Shown piece after piece: positions 12,200 through 23,207 of a stretch of DNA of 64,000 bases; position 1 is the first letter of the stretch, and each line of letters opens with the position of its first letter. The stretch comes from Nothopassalora personata. Taxonomy: Eukaryota > Ascomycota > Dothideomycetes > Mycosphaerellales > Mycosphaerellaceae. The stretch lies in NCBI GenBank assembly GCA_033816765.1, contig CM066298.1, positions 1,178,001-1,242,000 on the forward strand. The letters are read 5' to 3'. The notes beneath the pieces were generated by a model. That model made no database searches, was not told where the DNA came from, and worked only from the letters and a program-made list of their open reading frames with translations. Both the position numbers and the translations under genes were made by a program.

Positions 12200-14677
12200 A
12201 TGCATCGATCCTCGTGCGCGGCGTGTCGGTTGAGAAGTCTGATCAGGACGAAGGAGGCTGCGAGGAGTCGACAGGGAGGGAGAGCACAGATTGTGGCAAC
12301 GGCAAGGTCTTTCGCAACGAGTTCATCTCTGGCGAAGAGGGATGGTATCTCGAGGAGGCGGACGTCTCCTTCGATATCGCAGCAAGCGCCGTTCACCAGG
12401 AGGCAGGAAGTCTCGCTCCTGGAGAGCTTGTATACCTCGGGCAGTATCACGAGAGAGGAATGGAGGGAGAGTGTATTGGTACAGTCCGGGCTGAAAGAGG
12501 ACGATGGAGGGGTCGAGGGGAGGGTAAGGAGGTTGAGGGAGTGGTATGGGGGCGAAGTGGTGCCTGGTGATCTACTGGAAGAAGAAGAGAGCAGAGTGTA
12601 TGAGAGGTTGTTTGGGAAGGTCAGGGAGGTCGAGATAGGGGTTGAAGAAGAGGTGCTGGAAGAGGTACAACCAGGTACGGGTGTATTGCGAGAGAGTGCC
12701 AAGGGAGAACTGGAGGAGGTTGAGTTCGATGAAGAGCTGGATGTTGAGCAAGAGTCAGAGCTACGCGTACCGGAGAGGAGGAGGAGCGGGAATGAGAGGC
12801 TGGCGGAAGATATCAGGGCTGCTATGGAGGGTCAACAGGACTATGGACGGGATGAGGCGACAGAAGGTGAAGATGGACAAGAGGCATTCCTACGGACGCA
12901 TCCTCTCTCGATCGCGAATCGGTTCGCGACTTCGCCTGCCACGCTACAAATGCCGAAACTCCCCTTCATCGATCCCGTCACAGCGATGCTCTCCGGCATA
13001 TCGAACACGCATCTTTCAGAAACAGCACATCGTGTCTTCGGCGGCCCTGGTCTGCCGTACAGTACTTCTACACCGACAAGAGGGAGAGCGATGCCACAAA
13101 AGCCGATCGCGCTCGATGCATACCAAGGAAAAATGGCAGAGATTGAGGCAGACGTGTATATGAGCACACTCATGCCGGGCATGTACTCGAGCATCATGAG
13201 CACATTGAGTGAGACGAGGAAGCGGCTAGGAACTGCGTGGGCAGAAGACATTGTTCGCAAAGCCGAGGCTGGTGAGCTGCGGATCCTTGATGCTGGAGGA
13301 AGTGGTGCTGGTGTGCTTGCTGTGAGGGAGATGATCAGAGCTGAATGGGAGCGCATGCATGAAGATACATCTGGTCATGGAGATGAGAGTCGTATGGCAC
13401 TTGCTGAGCTTGATGGTACAGCGGGTGGCGAGGGAGCAATGCCACCCATGGGCTCGGCGACTGTCTTGACGGGATCTGATGCGCTGCGGAAGAGGGCGAG
13501 TAAGCTTTTGGACAACACCACTTTCGTGCCACGACTACCGGACTACGTGCATACCGAAGTCGCGAAGCAGCATGGAAAGTTTGACATTGTCATTGCGCCA
13601 CATACGCTGTGGCCACTCAAGGAAGATTACATTCGCAAGACGCACGTTCAGAATCTATGGAGTCTGCTCTCGAATAACGGCGGAGTACTGCTAGTGCTCG
13701 AGAAGGGCGTAGCGCGAGGCTTCGAACTCGTCGCTGGTGCTCGCGACATGCTTCTGAACTCCCGAATCGCCTCTCCCGACTCTCTTGAGCGCCAACGCGA
13801 TATCACGGAACCGATTCAAAAAGACGTTCAAGTCGAATGGGAGAACCTAAAATCTGTCCCGAAAGAAATCGGCATGATCATTGCACCCTGCACGAACCAC
13901 TCGTCCTGCCCAATGTACACCCAAAAAGGCCTCATCAAAGGCCGCCGCGACATCTGCGCTTTCGAACAACGCTACCATCGCCCTCAATTCCTCCAAACCA
14001 TCTTCGGCACCAAAGGCCGCAACCACGAAGACGTCGAATTCTCCTACATTAGCGTCATGCGTGGTCGTGATCTCCGCCAAGAATCCACCGAAAGCTCACC
14101 CATCCACCAAGGCCCCGAAGCCCGCAACCGCGCCTTCCAAGGCTACGAGACTTCCCCTGAGGAACCACACTCCCTCTCCCTCCCACGCACCATCCTCCCA
14201 CCCATCAAGCGCAAAGGCCACGTAATCCTGGACCTCTGCACTCCCGCTGGAAACTTGGAGCGCTGGACTGTGCCAAGATCTTTCAGTAAGCAAGCTTACC
14301 GTGACGCGCGCAAGTCCCACTGGGGTGATCTCTGGGCTATGGGTGCGAAAACTTCTATCCCGAGGACTCCAACTATTAAGCATAATCGTATGGACCCGGA
14401 GTATAACGATCTGGACGTGAAGAGTGTGAAGGGTGATGGGCAGAAGGCTGCACGGGAGCAGGCGAAGTGGGAGAAGAGGGAGGCTAGACGGGGCAGGGGT
14501 ACGGCGGGTGGCTTGAGTACGGATGAGTATGGGAGGATTGTGGTCGGGGGTGAGAGGGTCGGTGCTGCCGATGCGTTGAATGGAGGGAAGAGGAGGGGCG
14601 GAGTGAAGGTTAAGGGCATTAGGGATAAGAGGGATAAGAGAGGGGATGGGAATGGCAGGAGGAAGAATTTGGACTGA
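12200..14677 (+). CDS. rsm22: Mitochondrial ribosome assembly methyltransferase-like protein Rsm22 (METTL17 family)
   Basis: Single exon, 825 residues from the ATG at 12200. That ATG is chosen because it begins an Arg/Ser-rich, acid-poor mitochondrial presequence (MHRSSCAACRLRSL, about the first 45 residues). A long acidic segment follows. The methyltransferase-like SAM motif LRILDAGGSGAGV lies near residue 360. The Rsm22 hallmark is present: IIAPCTNHSSCPMY with Cys564 and Cys570, then Cys586 and Cys680 (LDLC), four cysteines that fit the iron-sulphur site reported for METTL17 and Rsm22. The tail is basic. The protein binds the small mitochondrial ribosomal subunit during assembly (family knowledge). 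It is longer than yeast Rsm22 because of the acidic insert and the basic tail. Confidence 0.88.
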   Translation: MHRSSCAACRLRSLIRTKEAARSRQGGRAQIVATARSFATSSSLAKRDGISRRRTSPSISQQAPFTRRQEVSLLESLYTSGSITREEWRESVLVQSGLKEDDGGVEGRVRRLREWYGGEVVPGDLLEEEESRVYERLFGKVREVEIGVEEEVLEEVQPGTGVLRESAKGELEEVEFDEELDVEQESELRVPERRRSGNERLAEDIRAAMEGQQDYGRDEATEGEDGQEAFLRTHPLSIANRFATSPATLQMPKLPFIDPVTAMLSGISNTHLSETAHRVFGGPGLPYSTSTPTRGRAMPQKPIALDAYQGKMAEIEADVYMSTLMPGMYSSIMSTLSETRKRLGTAWAEDIVRKAEAGELRILDAGGSGAGVLAVREMIRAEWERMHEDTSGHGDESRMALAELDGTAGGEGAMPPMGSATVLTGSDALRKRASKLLDNTTFVPRLPDYVHTEVAKQHGKFDIVIAPHTLWPLKEDYIRKTHVQNLWSLLSNNGGVLLVLEKGVARGFELVAGARDMLLNSRIASPDSLERQRDITEPIQKDVQVEWENLKSVPKEIGMIIAPCTNHSSCPMYTQKGLIKGRRDICAFEQRYHRPQFLQTIFGTKGRNHEDVEFSYISVMRGRDLRQESTESSPIHQGPEARNRAFQGYETSPEEPHSLSLPRTILPPIKRKGHVILDLCTPAGNLERWTVPRSFSKQAYRDARKSHWGDLWAMGAKTSIPRTPTIKHNRMDPEYNDLDVKSVKGDGQKAAREQAKWEKREARRGRGTAGGLSTDEYGRIVVGGERVGAADALNGGKRRGGVKVKGIRDKRDKRGDGNGRRKNLD

Positions 14678-17491
14678 TTGTAGGATTCAAAAAGATGATA
14701 CCCGAGATACTTGATGCTTACCCTGCTCTACTCAAGACCATGGTACACCGTTAAACTCGCACGGCTATGCGCGTTTGTGGTGCAAAAAGAACGACGGCCT
14801 CTGCTCGAGTGGCCATCGCACCACGGAAGGAGAAACAAAACGACCGTTTTGACATCGTTCTTCGCTGCTCAGCAACTCGGGTTGCAATACTCCAGCCAAT
14901 GCTACTGTGCTGATTACGCCATCCTCGCGGAGTCTGTGAAGTCGATGTTCAGACATTGATTCCTGCACACATTGGTTGCTTGGCCTCGCCGCATGATCAA
15001 AAGAGCGAAGACATGGTGATCACAAGCTCCAAAATCATCATGGGTCAAGTCGTTAGTAGGCAAAAAGAACAACCGCATCCGCTCAATTGGCATGTCTGGC
15101 AACGCAGGCCCCCTGACACTAGATACTGTCGTGAGGGTGCCATCCATGGCAGGGAGTTGCAGCGAAGCTACTGACTGCGCCATTCGAACGGGTTTGGTTT
15201 TCGAGGTTGGAAGGTTGGTGGGAGGTATATGGCACTTTCTCAGGCCATGCGCGTTGTGATCAGCAATATCGTGCGTTATCTTTGCCGCGCAAAATTTGAG
15301 TTCCCCTGTCGGGGTTCCCACGCAGAAGGAGTTCAAAGCACAAAAGGAACAACCACATCCGCTCCAATGGGAACCGACTTGACCGGAGACACCCGGCGAC
15401 AGAAGTGTAAAGCCTCACAGCTGCACTTGTATCAAATTCATCGTCAGCTCCAAGGCTTCTGTTGGGCACAGAAAACCCACACTTGCTCGAAAGGTAGCTT
15501 AACGAGCACGCCACTCAGCGAACACCGCAGGATGTTCGCCTGGTCGCAAGAAGCCTGGCCAGCGGAGCTACTATGTATGCTGCTTGAGCCGTTTCGAACG
15601 AGTGTGGCTTTCCGAACGCTCCTGGTTGCTCGCTGCATCTGCATATATGGATCGGATCAGTGTGGTAGCAGGGGTAAAGTTGAGGAAGTCATATGGAAGA
15701 ATTTCATGTCTGGCACGTACACGATGGGCGAGGAGCAGGCAGCTATGCGTGCTAAGTAAAGGCTCTCCTCTCCACAGAGCACAAGAATCAGCACACTCGC
15801 TTGAATGGAGTTGCTTCGTGGACGAGGCACACAACTCAAGGGTCTCTTGGATAGAGGTCATCGTAAATGAAGTTGAGAGCCGCATAATATTCGCGTACGT
15901 ACCGCGTCCGCTTTGCGAGTGCCGACTTTCCAGCCAAGTGTATGGGCACAAATTTCTCAGATACAGTCAGCATTGAGACTTTCGACTTCGTTGAGCCCTT
16001 CAAGAGCATCGTGATCTGCAAGACGACCGGCCGTACTCGCTCAAAGAGCTGCACGAAGAGACCGAATTGATCAGCATTGGAAAGTGTAGGTCAATTCAAC
16101 TAAGTCGAGTATCACAACCGGAGCACAACCAGAGCACGATTACTCTACTGATTGAATCGCTCGAGCGAATAGAGCGGTCCGGAAACACGATCATGACAGC
16201 TGTATGCGAAGACAGGCCCCTACCGAACGACCTTCCAAACCGAGATGCGCACAGATCGAATCCTGGTTGCCAGAACCTCGCAAGCTATGGTGCCGCCTCC
16301 CAAGGTCTGACACGGAGCAAAAAGGACACCATACTCACTTGAAAAGCCGCGCAACCAATAGACAAGCAAATCGACGACTTCTGACGTCGAAACGTTTCGT
16401 CTGGGTCGAGCTTCCCGACATGGGCCGAAGTGCCTTGCGAATTGAGCCACTCGAGCGAGTACAGTGGTCTGAGGGCGCATCCTTTCAGCCTCTCCATACG
16501 GAATTCGACTCGTGACCTGTGCAGCTGGTGCTTAAACATTGCTTGTTCACAACGGCCAGTATTCAAGAATCCCTGTACCAAACAGCGGGGAAATCCGTCG
16601 CAGGACATGTGCATTTCTTGGCATTTCAGTTTACGCTCAGATCCGGCCGGCTTGCTGACTGACCTCTTTCAAAGACCGACTATTGCTCCTGACAAAACCA
16701 TGAATCATAGGATGCACGCACGCGGCTTCCTCATCGTCCACAATCGGGATTTTTTCGTCCACAGTTGCCGAAAGGGTCTTCTTACTAGATCTATGGTTCT
16801 CGACGCAAATGCTACGCTTACGAAAAAGTATACTAGGTCCTTCCTTGAACATCCATCGATACGGGCTCCCCCACACAGTGTACCTTTCAGTATCTGCTGA
16901 TGTTCCAGAAGACAGCAAAACCCCACTTCCGACAAAAGCATACATACTTGACTCAAGTTTTCCAGCACGCAAAAGAACAGCCATGGGAGGCGAGATCTTA
17001 CTCAAGGTTCATACACGCATTGTCGCGCGAGGGCCAGGTGCTGTTCGAGTCAGTCGAGATGGTTGTTCACTTTTCGCGCTGTCAAAAACATCGGTATCAC
17101 CAGGAAACGCTTTCCATGCACCACACCACCCACCCGATATGAGCGAGAAGGCGGTGAATTCATATCAAGGCCGCGAAGCCTACCCTCCCATATCTTTTTG
17201 CAGTAGATAAGTATGCTAAGGGGGTGTGGTGTATACGTGTTACATATCCTGTACAAACCAACCAACCACACAGCGCAACGCAGCGTGCGCGAGGCTCAAG
17301 CCTAAGACGGTAGGATCTTCATCAGAATCGTAAACCTTCCTTCCCTTTCCATGGGCGGCCCCATTCGCCATGGATGCCTTTTGTACATTCCAGAACCCGT
17401 CCCCTCTTCCGAGGCAGGCGCAGATACGTCCATCGGAGAAAGCTGACCGCTACTCCAGCACAACGCCCCGAATCACACCAGAAGGTCCCTC
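14678..17491. other. Long intergenic region with diverged repeats, no gene supported
   Basis: About 2.8 kb between the ends of rsm22 and the Ert1-like gene. Frames such as 15229-15759 lack coding character. It does contain a degenerate block of about 31 bp occurring three times at a constant 278-bp spacing (14782, 15060, 15338), suggesting an old tandem duplication or decayed repeat. Confidence 0.5.
14782..15370 (+). repeat. Three diverged ~31-bp blocks at 278-bp spacing
   Basis: Blocks at 14782-14812, 15060-15090 and 15338-15370 share the pattern GCAAAAAGAAC..CC.C.TC.GCTC.A.TGG with about 75% identity by eye. The equal spacing suggests a decayed tandem array of 278-bp units, although the sequence between blocks no longer aligns clearly. 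Confidence 0.45.
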
Positions 17492-19247
17492 CTAAGAACC
17501 CTGACGTCGGGGCGCAATCGGCAGGAAATTCCCAACAATCAACGAGGGTCTGTGGATCATCATCATCATCAGTCAGCACGAAATCCCCTTCCTATCAGGA
17601 GTCCGCGGGTACTCACATATTATGTCCATCCCTGCGAATCGTAAACGAAAAACAACACCTCACCGTCTCCATCGCGGGATACACCACCTTCCCCTCAGCT
17701 TCCGTCTCCTTCCCGCTCCCGCCCTTGACCGGACTCTTCGGCCTCTCCACTGGCCGTTTCAACGCACAACTCGTCAAAATCGCCTTCTGACTCTGATCAA
17801 AGGCAATCGCCCCGAACTTCTCCCAATAGCTCACTAGACTATCCTCCGCGACAATCTCATGAATCGCAAGTTTCCCATCCCGTAACTTCTCCAAAGGAAC
17901 TCTGATAAGATCCGCCATTTCGGTGTTGCCGCGAAAAATTTCGCCGGTACGGCGCCAGCAACACGCCGGAATCGCCATGGACGCGAAGACGCGGTCGTAC
18001 TCCATTAGACTGCGTTCGAACCACATTTCGACGAGGACGAGTTGCATATCGTTCAGATTCTGCATCGCTTCGCGGAACTTGGGACGGAAGCGGTCGAGTT
18101 GTTTTAAGATTCTCAGCTGGCTTTCGCGCGTCAGGTGTTTGGAGATGTACTGCGACAAGCGGGAGTAGCCTTTGACGTAGTTGAAAGGTTTGAGCATGCC
18201 GGCGTCCCACTTTGCCTTGAGGAGTTTGTGGAGGCGGTTGGAGGCGGATTCGAGGCCAGCGGGGTCGGCGGCGGTCATGTAGAATTTGTCGCGGGCTTTC
18301 GAGTCGATGATGCCGGAGGGAAAGGCGCTGGGGGGGCGGGAGATTTCGTTGCCGGCTGCGGATTGGGCTTGCAATTGTTGTGGCGGATCGGGTGGGTTTG
18401 AGGAGGATGAGCTTGCAGGCTGCAGGTGGTTGGGGGCGATGGCGGTCATGGCGGATGTGGAGAGGAGAGGGTCGTTGAAGAGGACTTGGGCGTCGTCGTG
18501 GGAGTAGAGACCGGTGGCGTCGTCGAGGAGGGAGGAGGAGAGGAAGTCGTTGAGGAGATTGTATTCGTTGGTCACTTCGGAGGTGTTGAACATGTAGTTG
18601 GGGTGGAGGTGGTGCATGTCCTGGAACTGGTTGCCCACGGCGTTGCTGTTCCAGTCGAAGTTCTGGAGGAAGTTGTTGGTGTCATGGCTGCCGGCGGACT
18701 GTGGTGGTGGTGGTGGTGGTGGTGGTCGTTGGAGTTGCACGGGAGAGAGGGGTTTGGGTTGCGGCAGATGGGGATTCGCACTGCCGTTGACGAGTCCGAC
18801 GTTGATGTCGGCGTTGTTGCTCTGCGCACCAAAGTGGGCGGCGCCGTTGTTGGACGTGGTGGATATGCTCTGGGGCGGTGGTGCTGCATCCAGGGCGTCG
18901 GTCGGCGCTGGGGCAATGTCTGCGGTGCTGATGTCGCTCTTGGTGCGCTTGGGCGGCTCCCTCGGCTCGTCATGGCACAAGTGTCCAATGTCTCGCTTCT
19001 TGCAGCGCGCACACGGCCGCTCCAGATCGCACGTCATATGCGACCGGCGACAGTAGACGCAGGCATGATTCACCTTGCGCCTTTTCTTCTTGCACTCGCC
19101 ATTATCCTCCGTCGTCGCGCCTTCCGACATCTTGCGCTTGGGCGATCCTTGTATCTCTCTCGCCGCTGTCACCGACGTCTTCCTCTCCTCTGCACTCGTC
19201 GTATTCTGCTGCTGCTGCTGCTGCTGTTCGTTCACGGGCGACGCCAT
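17492..19247 (-). CDS. ert1: Zn2Cys6 transcription factor, Ert1/AcuK-type gluconeogenesis regulator
   Basis: Two exons on the minus strand: 19247-17617 and 17549-17492, with intron 17550-17616 (GTGAGT..CAG); 562 residues. The ATG at 19247 is the first ATG in the frame. Order: poly-Gln (residues 8-14), basic stretch, binuclear zinc cluster with Cys63, 66, 73, 79, 82 and 91 (C-x2-C-x6-C-x5-C-x2-C-x8-C), a long Pro/Gln/Ser/Asn-rich middle, and a conserved C-terminal PAS-like domain (EMWFERSLMEYDRVFASM; PACCWRRTGEIFRGN). The second exon supplies the conserved end HNIPSLIVGNFLP, lost if the intron is ignored. The family activates gluconeogenic genes on acetate or ethanol (AcuK/AcuM in Aspergillus, Ert1 and Rds2 in yeast). 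AcuK/Ert1 fits better than AcuM, but I cannot separate them with certainty. Confidence 0.85.
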
Positions 19248-19666
19248 CTTGTCTTCGTCCCCTCGACCATACCATTGGAAGCGATGCGCCAGCGAGTAAC
19301 TCCCCACGAGCGGCCAGCTACCTCCTCGTCTCCGTCCGACCGGTATCACCAAAACCGCCGAGTCCCCTTCGATCCTATGCCTCTTCCAGGGACAACCTTT
19401 TTTTCTCGCGCGTGCGCACCTGTGAGTCCATACAAGTCCGTGTGTCAGTCACGTTGCTGTAACTTAGTCTGGAGGCTGATCCCCGGTCCTCGGTCCCGCG
19501 TGGTTGGCGTTTTGCGGGGGTGAGTTTCTGGCACTTGGTAGACATGGCGCACGGAGGAAACGAGGAGTAATCAATTCGCTTCGGTAAGCAGTTCCGAGTA
19601 CAGTTACCTAGGTAGGTGGTTGAGATCGCATTGGACCGATGGTCTATTTATAGAGTGATATGTATA

Positions 19667-19765
19667 GAGTGATATGTTCCTGACGTAGATACAGAAGACG
19701 AGTGATACGTGCCTGACATAGATTCAGAAGACGAGTGATATGTGCCTGGCATAGATTCAGAAGAC
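19667..19765 (+). repeat. 3 x 33-bp minisatellite
   Basis: Units 19667-19699, 19700-19732 and 19733-19765, each starting GAGTGATA and ending TTCAGAAGAC or TACAGAAGAC, with two to four differences. Lies about 420 bp upstream of the Ert1-like ATG. A partial unit (AGAGTGATATG) precedes it. Confidence 0.85.
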
Positions 19766-20217
19766 TAGTGTGTCACTGGAAATTGCGTCTCCTCTTATAA
19801 TCCTGACCTCTCTCGCCATTGATGATCAGCATGCATAACATGATAGACACACACGCAATCATCACCGGCCTGGCAAAATTTGTGGCAATATGCTCAAACG
19901 ACATTCCCGCCACGTTCGGAGACTTTGGTGCCTCCTCTTTTTGAAAAAAAAAAGTCCACTTCTCTACTGGCGCCAGGCGTTCAACTTTACGAAGGCCATC
20001 ACTAACGCTTCTTTGCGATCGACCAAGGCGTTCGACGGTGTCGCGAACGGGTATTTGCAACCGCCAGCGATAAAGACATGCCGCATCACGCTCCAGCGCT
20101 AGTCACCCGGGGGTACTACGGCATCGATGAGTGAAGAGATGGAAGCTAGCGAATGAAGGATGAGATGCCGGGCCGAGGTACAAATGGCGCATCGAGTTTC
20201 GGTAGACGCCGCAGCGA

Positions 20218-20247
20218 TCCCGATCCCGATCCCGATCCCGATCCCGA
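20218..20247 (+). repeat. CCCGAT hexamer repeat
   Basis: About five consecutive CCCGAT units in the 5' region of the hydrolase gene; simple repeat, not telomeric (not TTAGGG). Confidence 0.8.
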
Positions 20248-20383
20248 CTCCGACCGACGCCGATGTTGGTAACATCAGGCAGTGGCCTCTGACAATGATC
20301 TACACAACAGCGAAAGGCTTTGGTTCATCATATGTAAGAGCAGGTCGAGTTTGCGACTGACGCTTGCGAGTGCCATATTTCTG

Positions 20384-21169
20384 ATGCTGGGATTGTCACC
20401 TGCAATGGACGATTCGCAGCAGCAGGTCGCTGCGGCTCTGCCAAGTGACCAACAACTACCACGGCACCATCCCGATCGCTTAAGAATACTGGCTTTCGGG
20501 GACTCGCTAACAGAAGGCTACACGGACTTTGGCATGAGGTTTCATCCATATGGCAATGCCTTGAAAGCCACGCTTTCGGGCCTCGTTCCCAGCCTTACAG
20601 TATCAGTAGACATCGAGGGCGAAAGTGGCGACTGTGTCCTGCTATCACTCGGCGGAAACTTCCAACGACGTCTGGCCAGGGCGTACGAAGCCGCCGCAAA
20701 CGGGTCTTCGACGTTTGACCTGACCATAGTCCTCGGCGGCACCAATGACCTCGCCTACAAACTCGAAGCGGGACTCACAGGCGCGGAGGAAATCTTTCGA
20801 GGCCTGAGGATTCTGTATGAGCACATCCTCAACGCCGGAACGAGCTTGATCGTCATGACTGTGCCCGCACGTGCCATCGATACCAGGAGCAGTAGTCTGG
20901 CAGTGAGAGCTCGTGCTAACAGGGAGCATCTCAACCGCTTGATCGTAATCTGGGCGGGCGAGCAAGTTCATAACAGGACACAACATCATAGCCCAAGAGT
21001 ATGGCTCTTCGATCTCGCACCGCTGGTGCCATTTCCACAGGACAAGGGCGAAAATGACCCGACACCATTTGATGAGACGATCTGGTCACCGGATGGTCTA
21101 CATATGTCTGCCAGTGGGTATGACTTTGTTGGTCATGAGCTGGCAGCATTTATCAAGGGTATCATATGA
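20384..21169 (+). CDS. SGNH/GDSL-family hydrolase
   Basis: Esterase/lipase-like protein with the four SGNH blocks: ILAFGDSLTEG (catalytic Ser41 counted from the ATG at 20384), a Gly in the ESGDC segment, VLGGTNDLAYK (Gly/Asn oxyanion residues) and DGLHMSASGYDF (Asp237, His240). The frame is open from 20273 to the TGA at 21167-21169 but has no ATG before 20384; 261 residues from there. The residues just before that ATG are hydrophobic (LRLTLASAIFLMLGLSP) and look like a signal peptide or anchor, so the true start may be an upstream spliced exon; a donor-like GTAAGA at 20332 is one candidate. No extended lipase domains. The substrate cannot be told from the sequence. Confidence 0.8.
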   Translation: MLGLSPAMDDSQQQVAAALPSDQQLPRHHPDRLRILAFGDSLTEGYTDFGMRFHPYGNALKATLSGLVPSLTVSVDIEGESGDCVLLSLGGNFQRRLARAYEAAANGSSTFDLTIVLGGTNDLAYKLEAGLTGAEEIFRGLRILYEHILNAGTSLIVMTVPARAIDTRSSSLAVRARANREHLNRLIVIWAGEQVHNRTQHHSPRVWLFDLAPLVPFPQDKGENDPTPFDETIWSPDGLHMSASGYDFVGHELAAFIKGII

Positions 21170-23207
21170 AAGAAAAGCACTCCAAGGAGACAGGAGACGA
21201 TAGTGGGAGTGGTCACGAGCGTGCCTCGTGGCTCCTCTGGCACTCACTACTGGAATATGGTATCTACCCGTAAGGAAAGTGGAAAGACGATACGTGCCTT
21301 TGTCTATACTGCTGGCTTCATGAGAGACACGCGGACCAATGATGGAAAGCTACTGCTCCTGGTCCTCTTCTGTTCGGCTTGTGCTCTCTGGTCAGCGTTG
21401 AAGATGACACCGATCAACTACAACATTGAACGAAGCAATATCGGACGTGACTGCGATACTCTACTAGTCGCCCCCTCCCGTACGTTTTCTGTGTCGGTCA
21501 CGCATATAAATCCTGATGATCGTCAAGAGAGTCGGTTCGAGCAACGAGCACAGACACCCTTGAATCTGAAGTATCGAAATCGCAAGCTCCATGTCTACCC
21601 TCAAGTAACGACTTACCGAAGCCCTTGCGGCGAATGACGAGAGTCCTGTATTTCGCTTGCGGACAGCAATCTCGGGGCAATTGAGTAAAGAGCGTGCTGA
21701 AGCCAGAAAGGAGCAGACCTTGCAGGCAAAGGGTTGATGAGAGCGCCGCTCGTCGAATCAGGAAAAAAATGCAATGCTATGGCAGATGGACGATAAAGGG
21801 AAGTCAAGAAATCAACTGGTAGGTCATCTGCTACAGGTGTCAGAAGACTGGATGTCCAAATCGGAAGGAGCGAAAGTGGGGAGTTCGTGATCGAAAAGCC
21901 ATGCGCATCCCAGCAAAGAGTCTGCCGATCCTAGAAGCTGCAGAGCAACACGGACGCAAGCGAACGACAGAACAGAGTGATAGCCAATGCATAGACAGAT
22001 CTCGGCAAGCCGCAAAGTGCAAGGGGCAGGAACCGAAACAACAATGTGAGAACCCAGCTAATCCTACTATTTCCGGCACACAGCACAATTCTAGGCGCAT
22101 TGAAGATGACTCCGCCCAAGGACCTTGGCAATAGCGTTCTCGTGGGATGTGTCGCACGATCAACGCCAATGGCCACGAACACGCTTGCGAAGACACCACG
22201 AGACCTTGGCCTACCACGTCTGAAGACCAGCATATCGGGAGCGAAATTCGGCTGACGAAGTGGCAAACAAAAAGCCTCAGACTGCTGGTGGACCTAGGCA
22301 AAGCGAGAAGGAACCGGGAAATGCTAAAAGTCGCACGATGAGACTTCTTTACCCTGCTGTTGAGATTACCGGTTCGCCAACTGGACCGGATGTAGAGGCT
22401 GAGAGACTGCAACGCCAGTGGAAGAAAGCACAGGATCTGGATCAAGCATACCGCAAGCGGCAAGAAACAGAAGATCGGGATGAGGAGAGGAGATGATATC
22501 GGGATTCGCGAGGAGCACAAGATCTAGAAGATTGAGAATTATGTCGCGAATATCGCAAACTACAGGATGCAGAGGAAGGCTGAGCGGTTCCCGATCGTTT
22601 CGGAAGGTGCGGTGAAGAGAAGAGAGGACCATCAGGGCGATAACGGAGATTGTTTTCAAGGTTTCGGACGGAATATATCAGGAGTCGCTTCGATACCTGG
22701 ATCTGTTGAAGCTCGTGAGAGACTGAGAAGGTATGTCTCATCCCGACTGCTTGGCGACATTTCACTGCAAACATCGTCCTCAGTAGGTCCTCAAGCAAGA
22801 CTTTCGCGCGGAAGGTGGTTCTCATATACACAAATCTATCCTCAGGAATGTACCACTTCGGCAGCAACACACCAAGCAGTGGATGTGCTATTCAGCGGGC
22901 CTTGAGGACTGCACGTGACACCGCGAAGCTTTCACATGCGCTAGCGCGCTCTTTCCATCTCTATTGTCGGACAACTATTGTCCTGAATCACTGCAACACA
23001 GTGTGAAGAAGAGAATTTTCTGTCGCGACGCAACATACGACGCTTCGCCGATTTCCTCACGGTGCCAATTATCTCCAGCTTGTTACACTTGCACAGCTCC
23101 CGCCACAAACGCATATCATCAAATTTGCGACGCAACCAAAGCACGAAGCGCCCTTTCTCTCTTGCCGGATACAAACGTCTCTCCACAGATCAACACACAA
23201 AATCAAC
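21170..23207. other. Intergenic, mostly without features
   Basis: No confident gene. The 226-residue open frame on the minus strand (21840-22520) has a leucine/cysteine/serine-rich composition with no domain and is probably accidental. A possible decayed coding relic lies at 22224-22580 and is listed separately. The last 200 bp are promoter and leader for the gene at 23208. Confidence 0.45.
22224..22580 (+). pseudogene. Possible decayed Arg/Glu/Gln-rich coding relic
   Basis: An open frame from 22224 ends at TGA 22494-22496, but protein-like charged sequence continues in the same frame (YRDSRGAQDLED, then ELCREYRKLQDAEEG), interrupted by two TGA codons. Both could derive from CGA (Arg) by one C-to-T change. 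The composition (E, R, Q, D, K heptad-like) resembles the coiled-coil gene 0.7 kb downstream. No family is recognised; this may be chance. Confidence 0.3.

Larger units (their letters stand above)
19248..20383. other. Intergenic between divergent genes
   Basis: Holds the promoters of the Ert1-like gene (minus) and the hydrolase (plus). Includes a 3 x 33-bp tandem repeat (19667-19765) and a short CCCGAT hexamer run (about 20218-20247). No coding sequence is supported. Confidence 0.5.

Noticed and set aside
15229..15759. 176-codon plus-strand frame in the 14.7-17.5 kb gap
   Set aside because: Overlaps similar-length frames on both strands; no recognisable motif.
18426..19523. 365-codon open frame on the plus strand
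   Set aside because: It is the reverse shadow of the Ert1-like gene, whose zinc cluster and conserved C-terminus lie on the minus strand; Val/Gly-rich run-on composition.
20218..20247. CCCGAT hexamers as a possible telomere-like tract
   Set aside because: Not the fungal telomere unit TTAGGG; a short simple repeat in a gene promoter.
21840..22520. 226-codon minus-strand frame
   Set aside because: No domain, Leu/Ser/Cys-rich composition, no ATG context or splice logic; probably chance.
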